Below, in pieces: positions 63,725 through 64,000 of a DNA stretch of 64,000 bases. This stretch comes from Paraburkholderia sprentiae WSM5005 (lineage in GTDB: Bacteria > Pseudomonadota > Gammaproteobacteria > Burkholderiales > Burkholderiaceae), in contig NZ_CP017563.2 of assembly GCF_001865575.2 (NCBI RefSeq), forward strand, positions 372,001 through 436,000, written 5' to 3'. The notes beneath the pieces were generated by a model. It had not been told where the DNA came from. It ran no database searches and saw nothing but the letters and a program-made list of their open reading frames with translations. Position 1 is the first letter of the stretch; every line of letters begins with the position of its first letter. Position numbers and translations under genes: made by a program.

Positions 63725-64000
63725 GCATTTCGTGATGGGCGACACCGTGTTATTTGAAGACGAGGTGAATCCCGTCATGAGCGTCGCGCTCGATTCGGGA
63801 CTGGAGGTCACCGCGCTGCACAATCACTTCTTCTTCGATCACCCGAAGGTCTACTTCATGCATATCGGTGGCACAGGGGACCCGGCCCGGCTCGCCGAAG
63901 GTGTCAAGAAGGTCTACGACAAGATCGGCGAGATCCGTTCCGCGCACGCCGATCCGGAGAACGTCTTTCCCGGACATATCGCCAGCGCGAGCAGCCTCAG
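63723..64000 (+). pseudogene. DUF1259 (LppY/LpqO) fragment, open at the window edge
   Basis: The frame reads MGDTVLFEDEVNPVMSVALD, GLEVTALHNHFFFDHPKVYFMHIGG and ARLAEGVKKVYDKIGEIR, the conserved part of DUF1259 proteins often linked to chrBA. The N-terminus is missing: the MFS remnant is fused directly before it. The fragment continues past the right edge, so its full extent is unknown. An ATG at 63735 could start a short product, but it lacks the family's N-terminal half. Confidence 0.75.

Overview
The window is high-GC DNA whose gene content (a type VI secretion locus, a PenA-like class A beta-lactamase, D-apionate catabolism through a RuBisCO-like protein, pgaABCD and chrBA) points to a Burkholderiaceae genome, most likely Paraburkholderia or Caballeronia. 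This is inferred from gene content, not from a marker gene. I saw no rRNA, tRNA or CRISPR array.

Layout: (1) 1-9118, the end of a T6SS cluster (unidentified 3' gene end, tssM, a tssA/vasJ-like gene, tssF, tssG, tssJ), coupled by short overlaps. (2) 9271-12147, a class A beta-lactamase, a 46-residue lipoprotein and a Rieske-helical fusion protein. (3) 12366-19680, minus strand, a GntR/HutC regulator heading an operon with an AprA-like flavoprotein, a miniature AprB-like ferredoxin, a TauABC-type importer, a HEAT-repeat protein and a DUF971 protein; this is the least described functional unit here. (4) 19927-40013, a D-apiose/D-apionate catabolic region: MFS carrier, apnO, oiaK, FCD-GntR, LysR, two ribose-type ABC importers (one an ATPase-permease fusion), an SMP-30 lactonase, a RuBisCO-like protein (oiaX/oiaT), DUF2291, apsD and apnL. 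Together these take D-apiose to D-apionolactone, D-apionate, 3-oxo-isoapionate, its 4-phosphate and then central metabolism. A 283-bp foldback element sits exactly in the ancestral stop/start overlap between the SMP-30 gene and the RuBisCO-like gene.

(5) 40014-51934 is a scrambled surface-polysaccharide region: a GT2, a Wzx-like flippase, UDP-galactopyranose mutase, a DUF707 protein, a DxD glycosyltransferase and a secreted PQQ-like propeller, separated by debris (cytochrome c, NHL-repeat, serine recombinase, trehalase and MFS remnants, inverted copies of pieces of local genes, and a diverged repeat present about 11 kb apart). (6) 51935-61015 is a pgaABCD-glmS-secreted protein operon for poly-N-acetylglucosamine. 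(7) 61202-64000 is a chromate-resistance locus in decay: intact chrB with an operator-like palindrome at its start, chrA with a single-base frameshift, and an MFS remnant joined to a DUF1259 fragment that runs off the window.
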